A stretch of 13,416 nucleotides of DNA, from the NCBI GenBank assembly GCA_015655615.1, contig JAATES010000371.1, positions 1 through 13,416 on the forward strand, written 5' to 3'. A model generated the notes under the pieces. It made no database searches, was not told where the DNA came from, and was given only the letters and a program-made list of their open reading frames with translations. This document shows positions 1 to 6,363 of this stretch, piece after piece (within the stretch, counting starts at the first letter, position 1; every line of letters begins with the position of its first letter). Origin of the DNA: Actinomycetales bacterium. Lineage in GTDB: Bacteria > Actinomycetota > Actinomycetes > Actinomycetales > Cellulomonadaceae. A program made the position numbers and the translations under genes.

Positions 1-2141
1 GGGTTGGCATCCTCCACCTCGATGCAGAGGCCGTCGTCCGTCTCGAGGAGCCGGAACGCCAGATGCCCCCATCCGTGAAGCACCGCGTTGGCCACGAGCT
101 CCGACGCCACGAGTTCCGCGTCCGCCAGATTGGTCAGGCCCCAGGCGCTCCCGATCTGCAGCACCGCATGGCGCGCCCGGGCTATCGAGGCCGCCTCGCT
201 GGGCAATGCCCAGCGACGGGAGCGGGGAGAATGCGAGAGCGCCAGCGCATCGTGGTCCGGATCCGGCACACGAACGACCAGCAGGGCAACGTCGTCCTCG
301 GGTCCCTCACCCAGCCGGGAAAGCAACTCCTCGCCGATGCCGGCCGCGTCGATCGCACGCGCGCTACCGGCCACGTTGCAGAGCGCATCGAGCCCGCAGC
401 TCAGTGGCTGGGTCCGGCGTTCGATCAACCCGTCGGTGTAGAACACCAGCACGTCTCCGGGCAAGAGCTTGGCGCGGCTCGCATGCCGCTCGCCCGAGCC
501 GAAGCCGATCAGCACGCCGCCCTTGCCACTGAGCCGGGTCACCACACCTTCACGCACCAGAAGAGGCGGCAGATGGCCTGCTCGCGCATATTCCATGTCC
601 CAGCCGGTCCGCAACCGCGACAGGGTGGCATAGACCAAACTTGCCGGTCTGGTCGTCCGCATTCCGGCCACCAGCCTGTCAGCGCGCTGGAGCACCACGG
701 CAGGGTCCACCAGTTCGAAGGCGTAGGACCTGACCACGGACCTCAGCTGGCCCATGGTGGCGGCCGCCTCGATGTCATGGCCCACCACGTCACCGATGAC
801 GATTCCTGCCACGTTCTCGGAGAGCTGAAGCACGTCGTACCAGTCCCCGCCCACCTGCGCGTGGCCGGAGGCCGGCGCATAGTAGGTCCACACATCGAGG
901 CCCTCGATGTCCACCTGCTCCGGAAGCATGGCCCGTTGCAGGGTCTCCGCCATGGCACGTTCACGCCGGTAGAAGTACACGTTCTCGATCGCCATGCCAA
1001 CCCGCCGGGTCACCAGTTCCAGCACCGTGACGCCACCCTCGATCGTCACGCCCCAGGCCGCGGAGCGATCGATCCTGCCGGTGGCACCGAAGGCCGCGGC
1101 ATCGTCAGCAGCCGGCCTGACCGCCACCATGATGCCCATGGTGTGCCGCCGTCCCGGGACCGTGTGCAGGACGATGGTTCCGAAGTCGGCCGCCGCCGAT
1201 GCCAGGCGGGAGGCGAGGTCCTGCGCCAGAGCGCGTGACCTGGTTCCCGGAAGATAGGCGGCCTCGAGGATGAACTCGATCGGCCCCGTGATCTTTCCCG
1301 TCATCAGGGCCGCCACCGGATCCTGGAATTCGGTGGTCTCGGGACCCTCGATGACGATCGTCCCCAGGCCAGGCACCTGGGAGTCGCCGAGCGCATCCGT
1401 CTGCGCGTCCTCCCGGATGATGACAGCCCGCGCATCCGGAACCCCGGAACCGATGATGGTCTCGGAGAACTTCAGCCCGCCGTCGTCCAGATAGAACCCG
1501 AACCACCCACCTAGATGCCCGACCAGCAGATGGGAGATCTCACGCAACACGTACGGATGGTCCAGATCGACCAGGTAGTCGGAGACACGTGAGATCACGT
1601 GGAGCGCACGGCGCGACTGGCGCTCCGCCATGATGAGGTCCAGGTTCTCCAGACGCACCACGTTCGCATCGGTGACGTCCAGGATCTCCAGCAACCACAG
1701 CTCCCCCCCGCGGTCAGTCGTGCCGGGAACCCTCCTCATCGAGGCGCGCCACCAGCGCTCCGCACCGTCCTCCTGATGGGCGCGGACGACCGTCGAGTAC
1801 GGGTCGCCTCGGCCAAGGGCATCGTCGGCGCCAGCGATCTCGGTATTGATGTCGAACCGCGCTGCGAGATCCGCCAGGGGGATTCCCGGGCACATGCCCG
1901 GCTCGATGTCCACCCATTGCCCGAAGACCTCGTTCACCCATACGACGGTCAACGAGCGAAACCAGTCCCCGTCGAACGCGAAGCCCTCGTGGTCCGGCTC
2001 AGCCGCCAAGCCCGCGCCGGTCTCGCCCGGAGTCCGGAGTCGCTCAACCAAGGCAATCGAACCGTTCAAGAGGTTCAGGCCCGCCGCCAGGACGCGGTCG
2101 AGTCCGCCCTGGGGACCCTTCGATGCGGCATCGGCAGACAT
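1..2141 (-). CDS. PAS/GAF–SpoIIE phosphatase–RsbW-like ATPase fusion regulator (C-terminus cut by window edge)
   Basis: My minus-strand translation is open from ATG 2141 to the window edge (713 codons, no stop). Residues ~55-160 look like a PAS sensor and ~175-395 like a GAF-type region (weakly recognised). Residues ~396-626 are a SpoIIE/PP2C phosphatase with the metal-binding aspartates in place: GGDWYD (D433), GDVVGHD (D451), YTDG (D570), EDDVALL (D616/D617). From ~643 a histidine-kinase-like ATPase begins; its N-box ELVANAVLHG (E681, N685) is intact, and the frame leaves the window at the first glycine box. Known family role: SpoIIE/RsbU domains dephosphorylate STAS antagonists, and RsbW-type domains phosphorylate them and bind sigma factors. 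Having both in one chain resembles mycobacterial Rv1364c without its STAS domain. The start is preceded by G-rich GGGTGGGGG six bases upstream. The divergent STAS gene is the likely substrate (inference). Confidence 0.9.
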   Translation of the reverse strand, partial: MSADAASKGPQGGLDRVLAAGLNLLNGSIALVERLRTPGETGAGLAAEPDHEGFAFDGDWFRSLTVVWVNEVFGQWVDIEPGMCPGIPLADLAARFDINTEIAGADDALGRGDPYSTVVRAHQEDGAERWWRASMRRVPGTTDRGGELWLLEILDVTDANVVRLENLDLIMAERQSRRALHVISRVSDYLVDLDHPYVLREISHLLVGHLGGWFGFYLDDGGLKFSETIIGSGVPDARAVIIREDAQTDALGDSQVPGLGTIVIEGPETTEFQDPVAALMTGKITGPIEFILEAAYLPGTRSRALAQDLASRLASAAADFGTIVLHTVPGRRHTMGIMVAVRPAADDAAAFGATGRIDRSAAWGVTIEGGVTVLELVTRRVGMAIENVYFYRRERAMAETLQRAMLPEQVDIEGLDVWTYYAPASGHAQVGGDWYDVLQLSENVAGIVIGDVVGHDIEAAATMGQLRSVVRSYAFELVDPAVVLQRADRLVAGMRTTRPASLVYATLSRLRTGWDMEYARAGHLPPLLVREGVVTRLSGKGGVLIGFGSGERHASRAKLLPGDVLVFYTDGLIERRTQPLSCGLDALCNVAGSARAIDAAGIGEELLSRLGEGPEDDVALLVVRVPDPDHDALALSHSPRSRRWALPSEAASIARARHAVLQIGSAWGLTNLADAELVASELVANAVLHGWGHLAFRLLETDDGLCIEVEDAN

Positions 2142-2147
2142 CAACTG

Positions 2148-2156
2148 CCCCCACCC
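2148..2156 (-). promoter_or_regulatory. Ribosome binding site of the SpoIIE-family gene
   Basis: On the minus strand GGGTGGGGG lies six bases before ATG 2141. It is G-rich rather than a clean AGGAGG, but it is the only Shine-Dalgarno-like element here and supports this start over an upstream one. It lies in the loop of a 6-bp inverted repeat (ATCAAC 2140-2145, GTTGAT 2162-2167) that includes the start codon. Confidence 0.45.
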
Positions 2157-2243
2157 GGTAGGTTGATCACTTCGGAATGCTCTCACAGCAGGGGTGCTCC
2201 GACCAATGGCCGGGCTCGGTCCACGCGCCTCCCCCTGCAAGGG

Positions 2244-2261
2244 AGCATAGGGCCGTAATCT
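2244..2261. promoter_or_regulatory. Possible back-to-back -10 elements for the SpoIIE and STAS genes
   Basis: The 158-bp divergent interval holds two TANNNT hexamers a few bases apart: TATGCT on the minus strand (2249 down to 2244), facing the phosphatase gene, and TAATCT on the plus strand (2256-2261), facing the STAS gene about 39 bases before its ATG. Neither has a convincing -35 box at 17 bp, so this is suggestive only. Shared control of the two genes would fit their paired function. Confidence 0.25.
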
Positions 2262-2287
2262 CATAGGGAGAGTCGACACTGCACGTG

Positions 2288-2294
2288 AAAGGAA
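2288..2294 (+). promoter_or_regulatory. Ribosome binding site deciding the STAS gene start
   Basis: AAAGGAA lies five bases before ATG 2300. An in-frame GTG at 2285 would put this element inside the coding region and has no Shine-Dalgarno of its own, so ATG 2300 is preferred. Confidence 0.6.
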
Positions 2295-2299
2295 TCCGG

Positions 2300-2737
2300 A
2301 TGAACGTCTCCTCGCCTGGAACCCCACAGGACGCGGGTACCGTCCACGCTGCGAGCCCCGGTCCCCACGCGCGCGATGACGCTCCGGAGCTTACCGCTCG
2401 GTCCCTCGACTTCGACGGGTCCGGAACCGTCCATGTCATCGTGCAGGCCGATGAGGTCCGCGTACTGCTGTCCGGTGAGATCGATGCCAGCCTGGCCGGG
2501 GAGTTCCGGTCGGCTCTGGATGTCATCGCCGCCGAGTCACTCCCGGTCACGCTCGACGCGCACCACGTCAGCTTCATGGACTCGCTCGGGGTCGCATTCG
2601 TCTCTCAGGTAGCGCTCGCCTCGCCCACGGGCCGCACCCGCATGGTGCATGTGCCGCCGACCGTCCGGTTCCTGCTCGACGTCACGCAGACCAGCGATCT
2701 GGTCGACCTGGTGGACCAGGACGGTCAGAACGGCTGA
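2300..2737 (+). CDS. STAS-domain anti-sigma-factor antagonist (RsbV/SpoIIAA-like)
   Basis: This 145-residue protein has a poorly ordered 40-residue N-terminal leader and then a STAS domain (~45-140). The diagnostic motif SFMDSLGVAF places the conserved phosphorylatable serine at Ser95, directly after Asp94, as in SpoIIAA/RsbV. In the family, the unphosphorylated antagonist binds the RsbW-type kinase and frees the sigma factor; phosphorylation of this Ser turns it off. The neighbouring divergent gene encodes both a SpoIIE phosphatase and an RsbW-like ATPase, so both enzymes acting on Ser95 may be on one partner protein (inference). An alternative GTG start at 2285 would add five residues; the Shine-Dalgarno at 2288-2294 argues against it. 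The gene converges on fbaA, with 86 bases between the stop codons. Confidence 0.88.
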   Translation: MNVSSPGTPQDAGTVHAASPGPHARDDAPELTARSLDFDGSGTVHVIVQADEVRVLLSGEIDASLAGEFRSALDVIAAESLPVTLDAHHVSFMDSLGVAFVSQVALASPTGRTRMVHVPPTVRFLLDVTQTSDLVDLVDQDGQNG

Positions 2738-2747
2738 CCCCTCCCCG

Positions 2748-2802
2748 GATGGCGAGACTCTCTATGGCAATGGCCGCCGAGACGAGAGTCCCGACGGCCA
2801 TC
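2748..2802. terminator. Candidate two-tier hairpin between convergent STAS and fbaA genes
   Basis: In the 86-bp gap between convergent stops, GATGGC (2748-2753) pairs with GCCATC (2797-2802), and inside that GACTCTC (2756-2762) pairs with GAGAGTC (2784-2790). An alternative stem joins ATGGCCG (2770-2776) to CGGCCAT (2795-2801). There is no T-run on either side, so this is a weak but plausible bidirectional terminator. Confidence 0.4.
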
Positions 2803-2823
2803 ACCAGCTGATGTGGAGCGAAC

Positions 2824-3843
2824 TCAGAGCTTGTGTCCAGCGGAGCCGAGCTGCTGCGCTGCCTCGACCAGACGCGCGGCCAATCCGGCCTCCGCGAGCT
2901 TGCCCCAGGCGCGGGGATCGTAGGCCTTCTTGTTCCCAACCTCGCCGTCGACCTTGAGCACCCCGTCATAGTTGCGGAAGAAGTGATCCGCGACCGGGCG
3001 TGAGTAGGCATACTGGGTGTCAGTGTCGATGTTCATCTTGATGACGCCATTGGCCACGGCTTCGGCGTTCTCCTCGGGAGTCGAACCCGAGCCACCGTGG
3101 AAGACCAGGTCGAACGGGTTGGACTTGCCGGTCTTCGCAGCCACGCCGTCCTGGATCTCCTTGAGGAGCTCCGGACGCAGCTTGACGGCTCCCGGCTTGT
3201 ACACACCGTGCACATTGCCGAAGGTCAGCGCAGTCAGGTACCGCCCCTTCTCGCCGGTGCCCAGTGCGGCGACGGTCTTCAGGCCGTCCTCCACCGTGGT
3301 GTACAGCTTGTCGTTGATCTCCGCGGTGTGCCCGTCCTCTTCGCCGCCCACGACGCCGATCTCGATCTCGAGGATCGTGCGGGCCTGCTGGGAGAGCTCG
3401 AGGAGCTCAGCGGCCACGACCAGGTTGCGGTCGATCGGAACGGTCGATCCGTCGAACATGTGCGACTGGAAGGTCGGGTTCTTGCCTGCCTTGACCTCTT
3501 CGATCTCGAGGGCGAGCAACGGGCGGACCCAGGACTCGAGGTTGGCCTCGGTGCAGTGGTCCGTGTGCAAAGCGACGGTGATGGGGTAGTTCTTGGCAAC
3601 CTCAGCGGCGTAGGCCGCCAGGGCACGCGTGCCCGCAACCCGGTCCTTGATCGTCGAGCCCGACGCGTACTCTGCGCCACCGACGGAGACCTGGATGATG
3701 CCGTCGGACTCTGCCTCGGCAAAGCCCTGCAGGGCAGCAGTGATCGTCGACGACGAGGTCACGTTCACCGCAGGGTAGGCGAACTTGCCCGCGCGGGCGC
3801 GGTCGATGAGTTCGGTGTAGATCTCGGGGGTTGCAATAGCCAT
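2824..3843 (-). CDS. fbaA: Class II fructose-bisphosphate aldolase
   Basis: A full-length 339-residue cytosolic zinc aldolase that interconverts fructose 1,6-bisphosphate with dihydroxyacetone phosphate and glyceraldehyde 3-phosphate in glycolysis and gluconeogenesis. Landmarks: ALHTDHC with catalytic Asp95 and zinc ligand His96; LEIEIGVVGGEEDG with zinc-site Glu161 and the catalytic acidic pair E168/E169; zinc ligands His212 (NVHGVYKPG) and His249 (VFHGGSGS); and the phosphate-binding NIDTDTQ segment near 270-276. These match E. coli FbaA (D109, H110, E174, H226, H264) in order and context. ATG 3843 has a clear AGGAGC Shine-Dalgarno at 3856-3851. It lies 93 bases downstream of the methyltransferase gene on the same strand. 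A weak TTGTCC/TAGAAG pair in that gap (15-bp spacing) could be its own promoter, but I would not rely on it. Confidence 0.98.
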   Translation of the reverse strand: MAIATPEIYTELIDRARAGKFAYPAVNVTSSSTITAALQGFAEAESDGIIQVSVGGAEYASGSTIKDRVAGTRALAAYAAEVAKNYPITVALHTDHCTEANLESWVRPLLALEIEEVKAGKNPTFQSHMFDGSTVPIDRNLVVAAELLELSQQARTILEIEIGVVGGEEDGHTAEINDKLYTTVEDGLKTVAALGTGEKGRYLTALTFGNVHGVYKPGAVKLRPELLKEIQDGVAAKTGKSNPFDLVFHGGSGSTPEENAEAVANGVIKMNIDTDTQYAYSRPVADHFFRNYDGVLKVDGEVGNKKAYDPRAWGKLAEAGLAARLVEAAQQLGSAGHKL

Positions 3844-3850
3844 CTGCGGC

Positions 3851-3856
3851 GCTCCT
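3851..3856 (-). promoter_or_regulatory. Ribosome binding site of fbaA
   Basis: Read on the minus strand, AGGAGC precedes ATG 3843 by seven bases: a strong Shine-Dalgarno, as expected for a highly expressed glycolytic gene. Confidence 0.7.
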
Positions 3857-3918
3857 GTGAGAAGAAAGAATGATCGGGGATCGCCTTCTAGTGTGTCAGA
3901 AATCCGGACAAGCTGCGT

Positions 3919-3932
3919 GGGCCGTTCGGCCC
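3919..3932 (-). terminator. Small GC hairpin between the methyltransferase gene and fbaA
   Basis: GGGCCGTTCGGCCC is self-complementary, giving a 5-bp all-GC stem with a 4-base loop. It starts four bases after the methyltransferase stop. There is no T-run, so it may act as a weak terminator, attenuator or RNA-processing/stability element that separates expression of the two genes. Confidence 0.35.
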
Positions 3933-3936
3933 GTGG

Positions 3937-4581
3937 TCATCCACGGTGCTGGAGCGACCAGGCGAACATCGCGATAGCCGCAGCGGCACCGGCGTTCAAA
4001 GAGCGGGTCGAGCCGTACTGGGTGATGTGCAACAGGACGCGCGCGGCTGCCCGAGCCTCGCGCGTCAGCCCCGCCGACTCCTCGCCGAAGAGCATCAGGC
4101 AGGAGTCCGGAAGGTCGTAGTGCTCGATGGCCTGCGAGCCCGGAACGTTGTCGATCCCCAGGATGGGCAACCCGTGCTGCCGGGCCCACTGTGCCAATCC
4201 CTCGACATCGTCATGATGGTGGATGTGCAGATACCTGTCGGTGACCATCGCGCCCCGGCGGTTCCACCGCCGCCGCCCGACCACGTGCACGTCGCGCACC
4301 CCCAGGGCGTTCGCCGTACGCACCACGGAGCCGATGTTGAAGTCGTGTCCCCAGTTCTCCACTGCCACCTGCAGCTGGGCGGGCCGGGTGCTCGCTCTGG
4401 AGTCGAGCTCCTCGGAGATCGCCTCCACCGTCCAGTACCGGAACTCGTCGGCGACGTTGCGTGAGTCTCCCCCCGCCAGCAATGCAGGGTCGTAACGGTC
4501 GCCGCTGGGCAGCGCTAGGCCCTCCGGCCAGGGCCCCACGCCCACCCGATGTTCCGGGTCGTGCTCATCCGCGCTTGGCAT
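3937..4581 (-). CDS. TrmH/SpoU-family (SPOUT) RNA 2'-O-methyltransferase
   Basis: A 214-residue protein with a ~65-residue N-terminal extension and a SPOUT methyltransferase core. Motif 1 is ENWGHDFNIGSVVRTANALG (75-94), with Asn82 and catalytic-type Arg88. Motif 2 is LMLFGEESAGL (162-172). Motif 3 is ITQYGSTRSLNAGAAAAI (186-203). The family forms knotted dimers that transfer methyl from S-adenosylmethionine to a ribose 2'-OH in tRNA or rRNA; the exact RNA target cannot be read from sequence. The frame stays open upstream to 4671, but those 30 residues are Arg/Gly/Pro-rich and unlike the family, so ATG 4581 is preferred. No Shine-Dalgarno precedes it; TAGAAC at 4594-4589 lies seven bases upstream and could be a -10 box of a leaderless transcript. 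fbaA follows on the same strand. Confidence 0.9.
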   Translation of the reverse strand: MPSADEHDPEHRVGVGPWPEGLALPSGDRYDPALLAGGDSRNVADEFRYWTVEAISEELDSRASTRPAQLQVAVENWGHDFNIGSVVRTANALGVRDVHVVGRRRWNRRGAMVTDRYLHIHHHDDVEGLAQWARQHGLPILGIDNVPGSQAIEHYDLPDSCLMLFGEESAGLTREARAAARVLLHITQYGSTRSLNAGAAAAIAMFAWSLQHRG

Positions 4582-4725
4582 ACCGACAGTTCTATCAGGA
4601 CGGCCATCCCGAACCCGCCCCGGGCGAGGTACGGCGCCCCACCTGCTCCGGCGGCCGCACAGGCCCCACACACAACGTTCAGTCGCTCCACACTCCGCTG
4701 TCGCCGTGCGTTCGGGAGCGCACTC

Positions 4726-4740
4726 TAGGCTGGAGGCGTG
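4726..4740 (+). promoter_or_regulatory. Likely leaderless promoter and GTG start of the DedA gene
   Basis: TAGGCT (4726-4731) fits the actinobacterial -10 consensus TANNNT and ends six bases before GTG 4738, so transcription would start at or within a base of the start codon. GGAGG (4732-4736) looks like a Shine-Dalgarno but leaves only one base before GTG, too little for normal initiation. No clear -35 box was found. Confidence 0.5.
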
Positions 4741-5511
4741 ATCACCACCGGTTTGGCTGACGCCAGCACGCAGCTCCTGACTCTGGGCCCCTCATGGCTC
4801 AACGCCGACGAGCTGATCAGTTCGTTCGGCTCGTATGCCCTCATCGGCATCATCGTGGTGATCTTCATCGAGACCGGGCTGCTGTTCCCGCTGCTGCCCG
4901 GGGACTCGCTGCTGTTCACTGCGGGAGCCCTGGTCGCCCAGGGAACGCTGGACTTCCCGCTCTGGCTGCTCTGCCTGCTGCTCTTCCTCGCGGCCTTCCT
5001 GGGCGACAAGAACGCCTATTGGATCGGCCGCAAAAGTGGTCCCAAGCTCTTCAACCGTCCGGACTCACGGCTCTTCAAGAAGCAGCACATCGCCCAGACG
5101 GAGGAGTTCTTCGCACGGCACGGCGGCAAGGCGATCATCCTGGCACGCTTCGTGCCCTTCGTCCGCACGTACTCGGCGGTGTCGGCCGGGGTCGGACGCA
5201 TGCACTATCGCACCTTCATCGTCTACGACGCCGTCGGCGCCCTGCTGTGGGGCGTGGGAGTCACCCTGCTCGGCCACTGGCTGGGAAACATCGCGTTCGT
5301 CAAGAGCAACATCGAGCTGCTGCTCCTGGTGGTGGTCGCCCTGTCCGTGCTGCCGGTCGGCTTCGAACTGCTCCGGCGCCACCTCAAGGCACGGCGCCTG
5401 CGAGCGCAGCACCCGGAGCCCGCGGACACCGAGCACGCCCCGCAGGCCCGACCCGCGACCGCACCACCCTCCCCGTTCACCTCCTCCCCTGCCTCAGGAG
5501 ATCACTCATGA
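4738..5511 (+). CDS. DedA-family (VTT/SNARE-associated domain) integral membrane protein
   Basis: A 257-residue membrane protein. Hydrophobic segments lie at ~31-62, ~73-89, ~164-183 and ~192-212. DedA hallmarks are present: FIETGLLFPLLPGDSLLF with membrane Glu45 and Asp56 of the PGD motif, GDKNAYWIG at 89-97, and ARFVPFVRTYSAVSAG at 136-151, whose Arg137 and Arg143 are family-conserved. DedA proteins support envelope and proton-motive-force homeostasis, and some are undecaprenyl-phosphate recycling flippases (UptA); which role applies here is not shown. The C-terminal ~45 residues (Arg, Ala, Pro, Thr-rich) are a cytosolic tail outside the domain. The gene diverges from the methyltransferase gene across 156 bp, and its TGA overlaps the start of the HAD gene. 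The start appears leaderless. Confidence 0.93.
   Translation: MITTGLADASTQLLTLGPSWLNADELISSFGSYALIGIIVVIFIETGLLFPLLPGDSLLFTAGALVAQGTLDFPLWLLCLLLFLAAFLGDKNAYWIGRKSGPKLFNRPDSRLFKKQHIAQTEEFFARHGGKAIILARFVPFVRTYSAVSAGVGRMHYRTFIVYDAVGALLWGVGVTLLGHWLGNIAFVKSNIELLLLVVVALSVLPVGFELLRRHLKARRLRAQHPEPADTEHAPQARPATAPPSPFTSSPASGDHS
5496..5500 (+). promoter_or_regulatory. Ribosome binding site of the HAD-IIA gene inside the DedA 3' end
   Basis: AGGAG lies seven bases before ATG 5508 and within the last DedA codons. Together with the ATGA stop/start overlap (5508-5511) it fixes the HAD start and indicates translational coupling. Confidence 0.7.
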
Positions 5512-6281
5512 CCCGCGAGATCCAGTCCTGGCTCACCGACATGGACGGCGTGCTCGTCCACGAGGGCACGGCGATCCCCGGCGCCCGCGAGTTCCTGCAA
5601 GCCCTGCGCGACAAGGAACGTCCGTTCCTGGTGCTGACCAACAACTCGATCTTCACGCCCCGGGACCTGCGGGCTCGGCTCGCCAGCGGGGGACTGGACA
5701 TACCCGAGGAGTCCATCTGGACGTCCGCCCTGGCCACAGCCCAGTTTCTCGGTGCGCAAGCACCCGGCGGCAGCGCCTACGTCATCGGCGAGGCCGGGCT
5801 GACGACGGCGCTGTACGAGGCCGGCTACACCCTGACCGAGTCGGACCCGGACTTCGTGGTGCTCGGGGAGACCCGCACCTATTCGTTCGAGGCCATCACC
5901 AAGGCCGTCCGGCTGGTGCTGGGCGGCGCCCGCTTCATCTGCACCAACCCCGACCCGACCGGCCCCAGCGCCGAAGGGCCGCTACCTGCCACCGGGGCAG
6001 TCGCTGCCATGATCACCCAGGCCACAGGGCGCAAGCCCTACTTCGTCGGCAAGCCCAACCCGATGATGTTCCGCTCGGCCCTCAACCGGATCGACGCGCA
6101 CTCCGAGGTCACCGCGATGATCGGCGACCGGATGGACACCGACGTGGTCGCAGGCATCGAGGCCGGGCTCCACACCTACCTGGTGCTGACCGGCTCGACC
6201 AAGAAGTCCGACATCGTCAAGTACCCGTTCCGCCCGGACCATGTGGTCAACTCGATCGCGGACCTCATCGAGAAGGTCTGA
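5508..6281 (+). CDS. HAD-superfamily subfamily IIA phosphatase (NagD/p-nitrophenylphosphatase-like)
   Basis: A complete 257-residue cytosolic HAD-IIA hydrolase. Motif I is TDMDGVL (nucleophile Asp11, acid/base Asp13). Motif II is LTNNS (Thr44). The C2-type cap follows. Motif III is GKPNP (Lys182). Motif IV is MIGDRMDTD (Asp207, Asp212). Length and motif spacing match NagD-type nucleotide/sugar-phosphate phosphatases, which act on substrates such as UMP or 2-phosphoglycolate; the substrate here cannot be told. The usual DxDG motif is present as DMDG, with all catalytic residues retained. The start is set by AGGAG and by the 4-base ATGA overlap with the DedA stop, so the two are almost certainly one operon; it ends at the strong hairpin 25 bases after this stop. 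Confidence 0.95.
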   Translation: MTREIQSWLTDMDGVLVHEGTAIPGAREFLQALRDKERPFLVLTNNSIFTPRDLRARLASGGLDIPEESIWTSALATAQFLGAQAPGGSAYVIGEAGLTTALYEAGYTLTESDPDFVVLGETRTYSFEAITKAVRLVLGGARFICTNPDPTGPSAEGPLPATGAVAAMITQATGRKPYFVGKPNPMMFRSALNRIDAHSEVTAMIGDRMDTDVVAGIEAGLHTYLVLTGSTKKSDIVKYPFRPDHVVNSIADLIEKV

Positions 6282-6305
6282 CCTCACCCGTTCCGAGAGA
6301 CGACT

Positions 6306-6338
6306 CCCGGGGTGCCGGACGCGCTCCGGCACCCCGGG
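6306..6338. terminator. Bidirectional terminator hairpin, perfect 14-bp stem
   Basis: CCCGGGGTGCCGGA (6306-6319) and TCCGGCACCCCGGG (6325-6338) are exact reverse complements around the 5-base loop CGCGC. The hairpin lies between converging stop codons (6281 plus, 6364 minus). No long T-run flanks it, as is common for actinobacterial terminators. By symmetry it can serve both the DedA-HAD operon and the giant surface-protein gene. Confidence 0.85.
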
Positions 6339-6363
6339 GGTCATTCGTGCCGCCTGCGGCCGC

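Noticed and set aside
63..1238. Plus-strand open frame of 391 codons (and 1599-2258, 219 codons)
   Set aside because: Both lie opposite the SpoIIE-family gene, whose minus-strand translation shows all phosphatase and ATPase motifs. Their products are His/Arg/Pro/Gly-rich with no domain signal, typical of antisense frames in high-GC DNA.
4582..4671. 30-residue N-terminal extension of the TrmH-family protein
   Set aside because: The frame is open, but the stretch is Arg/Gly/Pro-rich, unlike the family, and lies in the divergent promoter region. ATG 4581 gives a sensible 214-residue protein.
4794..5507. Upstream part of a 495-codon plus-strand frame that ends at 6281
   Set aside because: Only the last 257 codons (from ATG 5508) are the HAD phosphatase. 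The earlier part overlaps the DedA gene in another frame and is Arg/Pro/Gly-rich, so it is an accidental extension, not a fusion.
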